NCBI GenBank assembly: GCA_944387885.1
Contig: CALXGR010000018.1
Coordinates: 1 to 41,172 of the forward strand
From: an uncultured Clostridia bacterium
Lineage (GTDB): Bacteria > Bacillota > Clostridia > Oscillospirales > Ruminococcaceae
Length of the DNA: 41,172 nt
Direction: 5' to 3'
Position 1 is the stretch's first letter. Each line of letters starts with the position of its first letter. The notes under the pieces are model-generated. The model had not been told where the DNA came from and did not search any database. It saw nothing but the letters and a program-made list of their open reading frames with translations. Positions 7,157-16,943 of the stretch are shown here, piece after piece. The position numbers were made by a program, and so were the translations under genes.

Positions 7157-8044
7157 ATGGAAATTCCCAAGTCCTGCACCCTCTGTCCCCGCCAATGTGG
7201 GGCTGACCGGACCAAAGTTCCCGGGGCCTGCGGAGCAGGCTCCCTGAAAGTGGCCCGGGCCGCCCTCCATCATTGGGAAGAGCCCTGCATCAGCGGCAGC
7301 CGGGGCAGCGGCACCGTATTTTTCAGCCACTGCACTCTCCGGTGCTGCTACTGCCAGAACTTTCCCATCAGTGCCCAGGGCCTGGGAAAAGAGATATCCG
7401 TGGAACGGCTGCGGGATATTTTTCTGGAGTTACAGGCGCAGGGTGCCCATAATATCAATCTGGTCTCCCCCACCCAGTACCTGCCCTGGATTCTGCCCGC
7501 CCTGGACGGGGCCAGAAGCATGGGGCTCACCATCCCCATCGTATACAACACCGGCGGGTATGAACGGGTGGAGACCATCCGTCTGCTGGCCCCCTATGTG
7601 GATATCTGGCTTACCGACCTGAAATATGGGAACGATGCCCTGGGCCAGCGGCTTTCGGGAGTCCCGGATTATTTCACCGTGGCCCGTGATGCCATCCGGC
7701 AGATGATCGACCAGTGTCCCCTCCCCCGGTATGACCAGGAGGGAATCCTTCAAAAGGGGGTCATCATCCGCCATCTGGTCCTCCCCGGCCGGACCGGGGA
7801 CAGTCAAAAGGTGCTGGACTGGATGGCAGGTCTGCCCAAGGGCAGCTATATTCCCAGCCTGATGAGCCAGTTCACCCCCTTCCACAAGGCCGCAGAAGCG
7901 GGACTGGGGCGGCGAATCACCAGCTACGAGTACAAAAAGGTTTTGAACCATGCCCTGGAACTGGGCCTGGAGGAAGGCTTTTGCCAGGATAAAAGCAGCG
8001 CCAAGGAAGAATACACCCCGCCCTTTGACCTGGAAGGGGTATAA
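7157..8044 (+). CDS. radical SAM protein, PflA-like (PflX/COG1313 type)
   Basis: A 295-residue radical SAM enzyme. The CTLRCCYC segment near residue 60 is the CxxxCxxC cluster motif. Ahead of it is a second cysteine motif, CTLCPRQCGADRT, typical of the PflX-like group. These proteins resemble pyruvate formate-lyase activases, but their substrate is not established. I start it at ATG 7157, with AGGAGG 10 bases upstream; the longer open frame begins upstream of the likely transcript start. It is monocistronic, ends at a terminator, and no glycyl-radical enzyme gene is adjacent. Confidence 0.82.
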   Translation: MEIPKSCTLCPRQCGADRTKVPGACGAGSLKVARAALHHWEEPCISGSRGSGTVFFSHCTLRCCYCQNFPISAQGLGKEISVERLRDIFLELQAQGAHNINLVSPTQYLPWILPALDGARSMGLTIPIVYNTGGYERVETIRLLAPYVDIWLTDLKYGNDALGQRLSGVPDYFTVARDAIRQMIDQCPLPRYDQEGILQKGVIIRHLVLPGRTGDSQKVLDWMAGLPKGSYIPSLMSQFTPFHKAAEAGLGRRITSYEYKKVLNHALELGLEEGFCQDKSSAKEEYTPPFDLEGV

Positions 8045-8059
8045 GTTGATTCCTTTTAC

Positions 8060-8100
8060 AAAAAGACCGGCACGCCTGCAGCGGCGCACCGGTCTTTTTC
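8060..8100. terminator. bidirectional terminator
   Basis: The AAAAAGACCGG stem pairs with CCGGTCTTTTT around an 18-base GC-rich loop that can pair further internally. It lies between two converging genes and suits both. Confidence 0.85.
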
Positions 8101-8109
8101 TATTCAAGT

Positions 8110-8583
8110 TCAAAGGTCCATCAGTCCCCGGGCTTCCAGCATGGCACGGAAGGACTGATACCCCACACAAGCCGAAGGAATCCTGCAAAAAGGCTTCTTG
8201 CCCTGATAGAGCACCAATTGACTGCTCCGTCCTACCCTGGTCACCCGGGTAATCTGATTCAAGGGCAGGGACCTTGCTTTCCCCCAGTAGGGAATCACGT
8301 TCAGGATATCATCCTTCACCCATGCCCGGTATCGGCAGCTGGCCCAGGCCGCCCACTGTATGAAAGCCATACAGAGCCCCAGCATAACCATCATCTTGGG
8401 ATCGTTCCCCGGGGCCATCAATGCCATAAACCCGAACACGACGCTGATCAGGTGGCAGGATATCCTCCAGACAGGGTGCAGATAGAGCACTCCCGGAGCC
8501 GGTTTTTCTTTCCGGGTCCACCACTCTCTTGCCAGTCCTGCCACTGGTGCAGCCAGCATAACCCAGATAAGCCATTTCATCAC
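8110..8583 (-). CDS. small membrane protein with a cytosolic PH-like tail, unknown
   Basis: A 157-residue protein with a hydrophobic N-terminus (residues 2-18) followed by charged WWTRKEK, then two further hydrophobic segments at about 38-57 and 65-82. The soluble tail (about 86-157) has alternating strand-like segments ending in a helix (SFRAMLEARGL), which looks like a small PH-type domain. I do not recognise a named family. The start follows GGGGGAGG. It is monocistronic, between two terminators. Confidence 0.6.
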   Translation of the reverse strand: MMKWLIWVMLAAPVAGLAREWWTRKEKPAPGVLYLHPVWRISCHLISVVFGFMALMAPGNDPKMMVMLGLCMAFIQWAAWASCRYRAWVKDDILNVIPYWGKARSLPLNQITRVTRVGRSSQLVLYQGKKPFCRIPSACVGYQSFRAMLEARGLMDL

Positions 8584-8625
8584 AGAGCCCTCCCCCTAAT
8601 CAGCATGATTTTTACAAGCGCCATG

Positions 8626-8661
8626 CAAAAAGAACCGTTTCGGTTGAAACGGTTCTTTTTG
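8626..8661 (-). terminator. terminator of ilvD
   Basis: A 15-bp perfect stem (8627-8641 with 8646-8660) has a GGTT loop and A/T tracts on both sides, 8 bases after the ilvD stop. Confidence 0.9.
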
Positions 8662-8668
8662 TTCTATT

Positions 8669-10327
8669 TTACCGGAGAACTGCGCCTTCGTCAGCGCTGG
8701 TGACCAGCCGGGCGTACCGGGCCAGCCAGCCGCTGGTGACTTTGGGAGCAGGCTGTACATAAGCAGCTTTCCGCTTTTCCAGTTCCTCGTCGCTCACCTT
8801 CATGTTGATGGAAGCATTGGGAATGTCAATCTCAATCAGGTCTCCCTCCTGAACCAGGCCGATGGGGCCGCCGCTGGCAGCCTCGGGGCTTACATGGCCG
8901 ATGGAGGCACCACGGCTGGCGCCGGAGAACCGTCCGTCGGTGATGAGAGCCACGGTCTTGTCCAGCTTCATGCCGGCCAGAGCGCTGGTGGGGTTGAGCA
9001 TTTCCCGCATGCCGGGGCCGCCCTTGGGGCCTTCGTACCGGATGACCACCACGTCACCGGGGTGGATTCCCCCAGCATAAATGCAGCTGATGGCCTCTTC
9101 CTCGCTGTTGAACACCCGGGCAGGGCCGGTATGGCAGAGCATTTCGGGAGCCACGGCACTCCGCTTGACCACGCAGCCCTTGGGGGCCAGGTTGCCCCAG
9201 AGGATCTGGAGTCCGCCGGTGGGGGTGTAGGGGTCCTCAATGGGACGGATGGCGTTATGATTCCGGTTGACGGCGCCCTTGATGTTCTCCCCCAGGGTCT
9301 TGCCGGTAACGGTCATCACATCCAGATCCAGCAGACCCTTCTTGGCCAGTTCCGCCTGAACTGCGGGGATTCCTCCGGCTGCATCCAGGTCGGGCATGTG
9401 GGTGGGGCCGGCAGGGGCCAGATGGCAGAGGTTAGGGACCTTGGCGCTGACCTCGTTGAAGGTTTCCAGCTTCAGGTCCACCCCTGCTTCCTTGCAGAGA
9501 GCCAGCAGGTGGAGAACAGTGTTGGTGGAGCAGCCCAGGGCCATATCGCAGGCCAGAGCGTTCCGGACACTCCGCTCGTTGAAAATATCCCGGGCGCAGA
9601 TGTTCTTCTCCACCAGGTTCATAATGGCCATACCGGCCTTCTTGGCCAGCTGGAGCCGCTTGGCGTAGACAGCGGGAATGGTGCCGTTGCCGGGCAGGGC
9701 AATGCCCACAGCCTCGCACAGGCAGTTCATGCTGTTGGCGGTGTACATGCCGGAGCAGGAACCGCAGCCGGGGCAGCAGCCTTCCTCACACTGGGTCAGC
9801 TGTTCCTCATTCATAAGTCCGGCCTTGAAAGCGCCTACAGCCTCGAACATATAGCTCAGGCTGACTTCCTTTCCCTCATGGTTGCCGGCCAGCATGGGGC
9901 CGCCACTGCAAACCACGGTAGGCACATTCATCCGGAGCGCAGCCATCAGCATACCGGGAACGATCTTATCACAGTTAGGCACAAGGACCAGACCATCGAA
10001 CTGATGGGCAGTGAACATGGTTTCCACGCTGTCACAAATCAGTTCACGGCTGGGCAAGCTGTACTTCATGCCCTCGTGGCCCATGGCAATGCCATCGCAG
10101 ACACCGATGGCAGGGACCATAATGGGGGTGCCTCCGGCCATCCGGATGCCGGCCTTGACCGCCTCGGTGATTTTGTCCAGGTTCATATGTCCGGGAACGA
10201 TCTCGCTGTAAGCACTGACTACACCGATGAGGGGACGGTCCAATTCTTCTTTTGTATAGCCCAAAGCGTAAAAAAGGCTTCGGTTGGGAGCACGCTCGGC
10301 GCCCTTGGTCACATTATCACTTCTCAT
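8669..10327 (-). CDS. ilvD: dihydroxy-acid dehydratase
   Basis: An iron-sulfur enzyme that dehydrates 2,3-dihydroxyisovalerate and 2,3-dihydroxy-3-methylvalerate to the 2-keto acids of valine and isoleucine. The 552-residue length is normal. Cluster cysteines are seen in [12 protein letters not shown] near residue 120 and in the [19 protein letters not shown] block near residue 190. Other motifs are [10 protein letters not shown] and the C-terminal [20 protein letters not shown]. The start follows CAGGAGG. It is the last gene of the ilv block, after ilvC and an intergenic terminator-like hairpin. Confidence 0.95.
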   Translation of the reverse strand: MRSDNVTKGAERAPNRSLFYALGYTKEELDRPLIGVVSAYSEIVPGHMNLDKITEAVKAGIRMAGGTPIMVPAIGVCDGIAMGHEGMKYSLPSRELICDSVETMFTAHQFDGLVLVPNCDKIVPGMLMAALRMNVPTVVCSGGPMLAGNHEGKEVSLSYMFEAVGAFKAGLMNEEQLTQCEEGCCPGCGSCSGMYTANSMNCLCEAVGIALPGNGTIPAVYAKRLQLAKKAGMAIMNLVEKNICARDIFNERSVRNALACDMALGCSTNTVLHLLALCKEAGVDLKLETFNEVSAKVPNLCHLAPAGPTHMPDLDAAGGIPAVQAELAKKGLLDLDVMTVTGKTLGENIKGAVNRNHNAIRPIEDPYTPTGGLQILWGNLAPKGCVVKRSAVAPEMLCHTGPARVFNSEEEAISCIYAGGIHPGDVVVIRYEGPKGGPGMREMLNPTSALAGMKLDKTVALITDGRFSGASRGASIGHVSPEAASGGPIGLVQEGDLIEIDIPNASINMKVSDEELEKRKAAYVQPAPKVTSGWLARYARLVTSADEGAVLR

Positions 10328-10343
10328 GGGGACCTCCTGTTTT

Positions 10344-10379
10344 ATAAAAAGCCGGATACTGAATCGTATCCGGCTTTCT
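10344..10379 (-). terminator. terminator/attenuator hairpin between ilvC and ilvD
   Basis: A 12-bp perfect stem, AAGCCGGATAC-type (10348-10359 with 10366-10377), has a 6-base loop and is followed on the minus strand by TTTTTAT. It lies 20 bases after the ilvC stop and directly before the ilvD RBS. It should reduce read-through, so ilvD may be expressed less than ilvC. I see no separate ilvD promoter. Confidence 0.75.
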
Positions 10380-10397
10380 GGATTCTGAAAAAGTCGC

Positions 10398-11465
<1,068 letters not shown>

Positions 11466-11477
11466 TTAATAGATTTT

Positions 11478-11506
11478 ATTATAGACCTTTGTTTTCCCGG
11501 TTTCAA
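11478..11506 (-). promoter_or_regulatory. promoter of ilvC
   Basis: On the minus strand, TTGAAA (11501-11506) and a perfect TATAAT (11478-11483) are exactly 17 bp apart, in the gap between ilvN and ilvC. A leader of about 55 bases follows; it is purine-rich and has no obvious T-box or terminator. Confidence 0.75.
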
Positions 11507-11524
11507 CTATTTTTTTATGCAAAA

Positions 11525-12070
11525 TCACTCAAGGATTTCGGGTTCCGGTCTCAAGGTCTCCGCAGGCTTCCGGTTATGGACCCGAACCGGCCCCCGCTCC
11601 ATGGCGGTAATGCCGGTGCGGCACATTTCCAGAATGGTGTACCCTTCCAGCATGGCCAGGAAGGCATCAATTTTCTGAGGTGCGCCTGTAAGTTCAAAAA
11701 CCATGCTTTCAGGGGTCAGGTCAATGATCTTTGCCTTGTAAATGGCGGCAATTTCCCGCAGCTCGCTCCGGTTGTTGACGGTGGCAGAGAGCTTGACCAG
11801 GAGCAGTTCCCGCTGAAGGGTGTGCTCCGGTTCCAGGAAAAAGACCTCAATCACATCCTCCAGCCGGGCAGTCTGGAGCATCAGCTGCCGCAGCACCGTC
11901 TCGTCGTCATGGATGGTGATGGTCACCCGGGTAACGGCAGGGTCGGTGGTGGCGGAGGAGGTAATGCTGTCAATGTTGAAATTTCTCCGGCAGAACAGCC
12001 CGGAAATCCGGCTGAGGGCGCCGGGATTGTTTTTCAAAAGCAGGCCGATGGCCTTGCGTTCGTTTGCCAT
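11525..12070 (-). CDS. ilvN: acetolactate synthase small (regulatory) subunit
   Basis: The regulatory subunit that binds valine and activates IlvB. The 181-residue protein starts with an ACT domain (about residues 6-80: IGLLLKNNPGALSRISGLFCRRNFNIDSI). The C-terminal small-subunit domain follows (about 85-165, with LVKLSATVNNRSELREIAAIYKAKIIDLTPESMVFELTG). It begins 13 bases after the ilvB stop, behind GGAGGAG. The tail after residue 165 is Arg/Pro/Glu-rich. Confidence 0.95.
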   Translation of the reverse strand: MANERKAIGLLLKNNPGALSRISGLFCRRNFNIDSITSSATTDPAVTRVTITIHDDETVLRQLMLQTARLEDVIEVFFLEPEHTLQRELLLVKLSATVNNRSELREIAAIYKAKIIDLTPESMVFELTGAPQKIDAFLAMLEGYTILEMCRTGITAMERGPVRVHNRKPAETLRPEPEILE

Positions 12071-12083
12071 ACCGCTCCTCCTT

Positions 12084-13748
12084 TCAGCTCATCATCAGGT
12101 CTTCCACGGTTCCCCCTGCGGGAATCATGGGCAGGACCTTCTCGTCCTTGTCAATGACACACTCGATCCAGGCGGGCTTTTTCGCTGCCAGGGCCTGGGC
12201 AAATGCTTCCTGGAACTGGTTCAGGTTCTCACAGTGATACCCTTTCAGGCCAAAGCCCTTGGCCAGCTGGACATAATCGGTTTTCCGGTGAGGGTCGGTG
12301 CTGGAATACCGTTTTCCGTAGAAGGCAGTCTGCCACTGGCGGACCATTCCCAGCACCTGGTTGTTGAAGATAACGGTGATGACCGGCAGGTCATAGCTGA
12401 CAGCGGTGCAGGCCTCATTCAGGTTCATGTGGAAGGAACCGTCCCCGGTGAGCATAATCACAGGGGTCTCCCGGCCCAGGGCTGCCTGGGCGCCCAAAGC
12501 GGCACCGTAGCCGAAGCCCATGGTTCCCAAACCGCCGCTGGTGATAAATCCACGGCTCTTCACATGGCGGAGATACTGGGCAGCCCACATCTGGTGCTGG
12601 CCCACGTCGGTGACATAGACAGCATCGGGGCCGGCCTGAGCACAAATCTCCCCGATAATCTGGTGGGGCATAAGCCGGTCGTTGTGGTTGACCGGATGGT
12701 AGTCGATGCTCTTCCACTGGTCAATATCCCGGAGCCATTCCTCATGCTTGGCTGCCTGGATATGGGGCAGCATGGCCTCCAGAATAATGGCGGCGTCTCC
12801 GGTGATGCTCAGATCCACATCCACGTTCTTCCCAATCTCGCTGGGGTCGATGTCGATCTGGATGATTTTTGCCTTCCGGGCAAATTTATCGGTGTTCAGG
12901 GCCACCCGGTCCGAGAACCGGGTCCCCACAGCCAGCACCACATCTGCCTCGTCCATGGCCTTGTTGGTGGTGTAACTGCCGTGCATGCCCAGCAGACCCA
13001 GATTGAGAGGTTCCTCATACCCCAGCACTCCCGCCGCCATAAGGGTATGGGTGGCAGGGATATTGGCCTTGTGGATCATGGCCTTGAGGGCATAGCAGCC
13101 TTTGCTGCTCCGGACACCGCCTCCCAGGAAGACCAGGGGCCGCTGGGCCTCATTAATCCATCGGGCAGCCTGGACCACATTCTCCTCATTGAAGGAAATC
13201 ACGGTAGTTTCAGGCACCGGCTGAGCAGGGGTAAACTCCCACTTGGCAGCAGTGACATCCTTGGGAATATCCACCAGCACCGGCCCCTTCCGCCCTGCCT
13301 GGGCGATCCGGAAGGCTTCCCGCATGGTATCGGCCAGCTCGGATACATGGCGCACCACAAAGTTGTGCTTGGTGATGGGCATGGTGATTCCGGCAATATA
13401 TACCTCCTGGAAGCTGTCCTTGCCAATGAGGCTGGTGCCTACATTGCCGGTAAAGGCCACCATGGGAATGCTGTCCATATAAGCGGTGGCAATGCCGGTG
13501 ACCAGGTTGGTGGCGCCGGGACCGCTGGTTGCCAGAACCACGCCGGTTTTTCCGGTGGCCCGGGCGTATCCATCCGCTGCATGGGCGGCCCCCTGCTCGT
13601 GAGCGGTCATAATGTGGGTGATTTTGTCCTGATAGTGGTAAAGGGCATCGTACAGATTCAGCACCGCCCCGCCGGGATACCCGAACATGGTGGTGACTCC
13701 CTGCTCCACCAGGACCTCGGCAAAAATCTCCGAGCCTGTCAGAAGCAT
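12084..13748 (-). CDS. ilvB: acetolactate synthase large (catalytic) subunit
   Basis: A ThDP- and FAD-dependent enzyme that condenses pyruvate with pyruvate or 2-ketobutyrate. The start is ATG 13746-13748, behind AAGGAGAG, giving 554 residues; the longer open frame runs into the promoter. Motifs are FGYPGGAVLNLYD, the catalytic Glu in TAHEQGAAHAADGYAR, TSGPGATNLVTGIATAY and the ThDP/Mg motif GDGSFHMNLNEACTA. It forms an operon with ilvN. I see no T-box or leader peptide upstream. Confidence 0.95.
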   Translation of the reverse strand: MLLTGSEIFAEVLVEQGVTTMFGYPGGAVLNLYDALYHYQDKITHIMTAHEQGAAHAADGYARATGKTGVVLATSGPGATNLVTGIATAYMDSIPMVAFTGNVGTSLIGKDSFQEVYIAGITMPITKHNFVVRHVSELADTMREAFRIAQAGRKGPVLVDIPKDVTAAKWEFTPAQPVPETTVISFNEENVVQAARWINEAQRPLVFLGGGVRSSKGCYALKAMIHKANIPATHTLMAAGVLGYEEPLNLGLLGMHGSYTTNKAMDEADVVLAVGTRFSDRVALNTDKFARKAKIIQIDIDPSEIGKNVDVDLSITGDAAIILEAMLPHIQAAKHEEWLRDIDQWKSIDYHPVNHNDRLMPHQIIGEICAQAGPDAVYVTDVGQHQMWAAQYLRHVKSRGFITSGGLGTMGFGYGAALGAQAALGRETPVIMLTGDGSFHMNLNEACTAVSYDLPVITVIFNNQVLGMVRQWQTAFYGKRYSSTDPHRKTDYVQLAKGFGLKGYHCENLNQFQEAFAQALAAKKPAWIECVIDKDEKVLPMIPAGGTVEDLMMS

Positions 13749-13829
13749 ATTCTTTCTCTCCTTATCCTTGGATCTTTCCCGTTTTCCCCTCTCACATCGC
13801 ACAAAAAAGAGAGGAAAATGCTGATTTTA

Positions 13830-13858
13830 ATTGTAGTACACCCGCCAAACAAAGTCAA
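13830..13858 (-). promoter_or_regulatory. promoter of ilvBN
   Basis: On the minus strand, TTGACT (13853-13858) and TACAAT (13830-13835) are 17 bp apart. Its -35 is only 3 bp from the -35 of the divergent DUF815 promoter. A leader of about 75 bases follows; an imperfect pyrimidine/purine hairpin is possible in it but no terminator. Confidence 0.7.
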
Positions 13859-13861
13859 CGC

Positions 13862-13890
13862 TTTACAAAGGCAAAGTGCAGGTTTATAAT
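13862..13890 (+). promoter_or_regulatory. promoter of the DUF815 ATPase gene
   Basis: TTTACA (13862-13867) and a perfect TATAAT (13885-13890) are 17 bp apart, back-to-back with the ilvBN promoter. Polymerase can hardly occupy both at once. Confidence 0.7.
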
Positions 13891-13923
13891 GATGAAAACT
13901 GTGGGAAAAGGTGGGAAAGAAAG

Positions 13924-15081
13924 ATGGAATTAAAGGAATACAGCCTCCGGTTGGAGGCTTTGGTGGTTTTCCGGGGTCTGCTCCAGGACCCGGTGGTGGA
14001 GGCTTTGGGCCGCATGCTGGCCCAGCCTACCGTCTCCAGCTGCGGGGAATTCTGTTCCCGGCTGTTCGGTCATACCACCAACTGGAGCCGATATCTGCTG
14101 ACCCGGGTGCTGGAGGAGGAAAACCTGTATGTGAAGGCGCTCTGCACACCCCAGGGAGCGGATGAACTTCTCACTCAGGCTCTGGACAACGAGCTGGACT
14201 TCTTTACCAAGCTGGGAAAGCTGGAGCGGAAAGACCTTACTCTGCCGGATTTTCTGCCCCAGTGGCAGGTGGAGGAAATTGATTTTTCCGCCGAGTACAA
14301 AAGCCGTCTGGCCGACCTGCACCGCACCGGCTATGGAATTTTTGCCCGGTACAAAGTATTTACGGTGGAGGACTGTCAGCTGATGCCGGTGCGCCATCCC
14401 GACCCTCAGAAGCTGAGCGAACTGCCCGGGTATGAAGCAGAGCGGGCCAAGGTGATTGCCAACACCAAGGCCCTGCTGGAAGGCCGGCCTGCCAACAATG
14501 TTCTTCTTTACGGGGACGCAGGCACCGGAAAGTCCAGTGCCATCAAGGCCATTGCCAATGAGTTTGCAGACCAGGGGCTCCGGCTGGTGGAGGTGAAGAA
14601 AAATCAGCTTTACCAGATTCCCCATCTCATGGACACTCTGGCCGCCAATCCCCTGAAATTTATCCTCTTCATAGATGACCTGAGCTTCACCGCCAACGAC
14701 GACAACTTTGCCGCCCTGAAAGCCATTCTGGAGGGAAGCGTGGGAGGCCGGAGCCACAACATTGCGGTATATGCCACCAGCAACCGCCGTCACCTTATCA
14801 AGGAGACCCTGAGTGACCGGGAGGGAGACGACATTCATCTCTCCGACACCCGTCAGGAGCTGATGAGCCTGTCCGCCCGGTTCGGCCTGACTGTCACCTT
14901 CGGCCGTCCTGACCGGGACCGGTTTGCCCTGATTGTGAAGGAGCTGGCAGGACAGTTCGGCATTGAGGAACCCTTCGACCGGCTGCTGGTCAAGGCAGAG
15001 GCCTTCGCCATCCGGGCCGGCGGCCGCAGTCCCCGTGTTGCCCGCCAGTTCATGGAGCTGGTCTACGCAGGGGTGCTGTGA
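13924..15081 (+). CDS. AAA+ ATPase, DUF815 family
   Basis: A predicted cytosolic ATPase of 385 residues. Residues 1-180 are an uncharacterised helical region. The Walker A motif is GDAGTGKSS (about residue 198), Walker B is ILFIDDLSF (about 245), a sensor-like ATSNRRHL follows, and the C-terminus is the RSPRVARQF helical lid typical of DUF815. The function is not established; these proteins resemble MoxR/RuvB-type loaders. The start at ATG 13924 is chosen because an upstream in-frame ATG lies before the predicted start point. It is monocistronic. Confidence 0.85.
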   Translation: MELKEYSLRLEALVVFRGLLQDPVVEALGRMLAQPTVSSCGEFCSRLFGHTTNWSRYLLTRVLEEENLYVKALCTPQGADELLTQALDNELDFFTKLGKLERKDLTLPDFLPQWQVEEIDFSAEYKSRLADLHRTGYGIFARYKVFTVEDCQLMPVRHPDPQKLSELPGYEAERAKVIANTKALLEGRPANNVLLYGDAGTGKSSAIKAIANEFADQGLRLVEVKKNQLYQIPHLMDTLAANPLKFILFIDDLSFTANDDNFAALKAILEGSVGGRSHNIAVYATSNRRHLIKETLSDREGDDIHLSDTRQELMSLSARFGLTVTFGRPDRDRFALIVKELAGQFGIEEPFDRLLVKAEAFAIRAGGRSPRVARQFMELVYAGVL

Positions 15082-15108
15082 TTTTTTGCATCTAATTAAA
15101 ATCAAATT

Positions 15109-15151
15109 AATAACTGTGGTTTGGCCTCGTACCATACCACGGTTATTTTTT
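15109..15151 (+). terminator. terminator of the DUF815 gene
   Basis: An AATAACTGTGGT arm pairs with ACCACGGTTATT (one G-T pair) around a loop of about 16 bases, followed by six Ts. Confidence 0.8.
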
Positions 15152-15169
15152 CATCATAAAAGTGTTTTA

Positions 15170-15198
15170 TTGACATTATTATATTATTGTCTTACAAT
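15170..15198 (+). promoter_or_regulatory. promoter of the AT-rich GTPase gene
   Basis: A perfect TTGACA (15170-15175) and TACAAT (15193-15198) are 17 bp apart in very AT-rich DNA. The leader of about 125 bases before the gene shows no clear structure. Confidence 0.7.
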
Positions 15199-15331
15199 AT
15201 GGTAAACAGTTATTTCACCTTCGCACACAGTAATCCGTGATTATTCGATTCATTTTCAATCATGCTACGCTAAAAAAACATTTTCTATTCTGGACTCTAC
15301 TCTTCACCTAAAATACAGGAGGAATTGGAAC

Positions 15332-16480
15332 ATGAATAAAGGGAATGTCCTAGTAATTGGTAACTCGGGTGTAGGCAAATCAACCTTAATAAATGCAGTT
15401 CTTGGTGACGAATGCGCCGTGACCGGATACGGAACGGCTGGCACCACCAAAGAATTGTCTATTTACGAATGCGAATCCGTCCCTTTTCGGGTCATTGATA
15501 CTGTTGGATTTGAGCCTTCTTTCATTAAAGAGACTATGGCAATTAACTCTGTGAAAAAATGGTCTAGGGAAAGCGCTAAAAAAGGCAAAACCGATACCCA
15601 AATCAATGTTATATGGTTTTGTGTTGAAGGGACTTCTGGAAAACTTTTTCCAAAATCTATAAGTAACCTTTCTCGAGCAACATCTATGTGGCCATCAGTT
15701 CCTGTAATTGTTGTAATCACAAAATCTTATGCAATACCAGACCGGCAAAAGAATATAGACTTAGTACATAATGCCTTTGCTACGCAAAAGCGTTATGCCA
15801 AAAACCTGAAAAAGGTAATTCCTGTTGTCGCCTCGACATTCATTCTAAACGATAATGCGTATGCTCCTCCGGAAGGTATCACCGAACTAATTGATGTCAC
15901 TTGCGAATTGATGCCTGAGGGAATTAAAGCTGCTCAGACTGACATTGCAAATTTCAAATTGTCCAGAAAAAGAGCTTTTTCCCAAAGCATCGTAGCTGTC
16001 GCCACTACTAGCGGTATCATTGTAGGGGCTGTTCCGATTCCTTTCCCCGATGCAGCAATTTTAGGACCAGTCGAGATTGCTGAGGTAAATTCCTTAGCAA
16101 TGGTTTATAATATTCATAGCGATGAAAAATCCAAAAAATTTCTAAATTCAATTATTGAAGCAGGGACTGTAGGAATTACCGCAAAAGCTGCCATAAGTAC
16201 ATTGCGAGCAATTCCTGGGATTAATGTTGGTGCCACAGTTCTAAACTCATTGATTGCTGGATGTATTATAGCCGCACTAGGTGAAGGTACAATTTATGCC
16301 TTTGAGCAAGTTTATCTGGGGAAAAAGACTACTGAAGATCTTGATTGGGTTAAAAAACTTATTGAATCAAAGTTTGCTTCGCAGTTTATGGAGAAGGTTT
16401 CTAACGCAGTTTCTAAACTAACCAATATGTCTGACGCAAAAGATATATCTAAAATAGTTTCTGAGTTATTCTACTCGTAA
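15332..16480 (+). CDS. P-loop GTPase with C-terminal DUF697-like membrane domain
   Basis: A 382-residue protein. The N-terminal GTPase domain (about 1-185) has G1 GNSGVGKST, a G2-region TAGTTKE, G3 DTVGFE and TKSY at the G4 position, where TKxD is usual; the specificity Asp is therefore missing. The C-terminal half (about 210-320) has two hydrophobic blocks, AVATTSGIIVGAVPIPFPDA and GATVLNSLIAGCIIAAL, matching the DUF697/YcjF type that associates with membranes. The start follows AGGAGG. The gene is far more AT-rich than its neighbours and stands alone between terminators, suggesting horizontal acquisition. Its function is unknown; a stress or defence role is only speculation. Confidence 0.8.
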   Translation: MNKGNVLVIGNSGVGKSTLINAVLGDECAVTGYGTAGTTKELSIYECESVPFRVIDTVGFEPSFIKETMAINSVKKWSRESAKKGKTDTQINVIWFCVEGTSGKLFPKSISNLSRATSMWPSVPVIVVITKSYAIPDRQKNIDLVHNAFATQKRYAKNLKKVIPVVASTFILNDNAYAPPEGITELIDVTCELMPEGIKAAQTDIANFKLSRKRAFSQSIVAVATTSGIIVGAVPIPFPDAAILGPVEIAEVNSLAMVYNIHSDEKSKKFLNSIIEAGTVGITAKAAISTLRAIPGINVGATVLNSLIAGCIIAALGEGTIYAFEQVYLGKKTTEDLDWVKKLIESKFASQFMEKVSNAVSKLTNMSDAKDISKIVSELFYS

Positions 16481-16517
16481 TATATTTACAGACTCAGCTT
16501 TGTTTTTATCGCCACAT

Positions 16518-16556
16518 AAAGAAAAGGCTCACCCTGTTGGGTGAGCCTTTTCTTTA
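16518..16556 (+). terminator. terminator of the GTPase gene
   Basis: A 17-bp perfect stem (16518-16534 with 16539-16555) has a TGTT loop; the plus side ends in CTTTTCTTT. It can work in both directions. Confidence 0.9.
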
Positions 16557-16672
16557 TTTATGCTAAGTTTGTCTAGAACAGAACTTTATCCTTATCTCAT
16601 TCACATTTCAAAGCAACCAATTTGTTACTCTTATGAAATTTGGAAAAAGCGAGGCTGATTTTTAGAATGTGA

Positions 16673-16831
16673 TTACTTCTTTGATTTTTCGCTTTCCTTT
16701 CGAATAGTACCAATTCTTTTATCACTTCTGGTATCTCTGCCGTTAGCATTTCGAATAGTCCCCGCAGGCAGACCACGAGTTTTTTCAAATGAACCAACAG
16801 TACAATCACTACGAGTCTTTCTTACAGCCAT
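16673..16831 (-). CDS. 52-residue basic small protein, unknown
   Basis: A frame of 53 codons begins MAVRKTRSDCTVGSFEKTRG and ends KESEKSKK. The start has AGAGGAG about 7 bases upstream, the best evidence that it is translated. The product is strongly basic and hydrophilic with no membrane segment. It carries an internal duplication of short motifs (TRSD twice; GTIRN and GTIRK). I do not recognise it. A longer 70-codon frame overlaps it in another phase but lacks an RBS. It lies within the AT-rich island, downstream of nrdD on the same strand. Confidence 0.6.
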   Translation of the reverse strand: MAVRKTRSDCTVGSFEKTRGLPAGTIRNANGRDTRSDKRIGTIRKESEKSKK

Positions 16832-16943
16832 ATGAACTCCTCTCTAATAGTCAGAATTGGACAGTTTTTTAGATATGCTTTTTTACTTTACTTTTTATTT
16901 AGCAAAATATAAAGTTAAACTTTTGCAACTATTTATTTTGAAA

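Noticed and set aside
13749..13830. Search for a T-box or leader peptide ahead of ilvB
   Set aside because: The leader of about 75 bases is too short for a T-box, has no AGGGTGGNACCGCG-like element and no run of Leu/Val/Ile codons. Only an imperfect hairpin is seen.
16597..16809. 70-codon minus frame overlapping the 52-residue protein
   Set aside because: It has no ribosome binding site. The alternative frame starting at 16831 has AGAGGAG at proper spacing.
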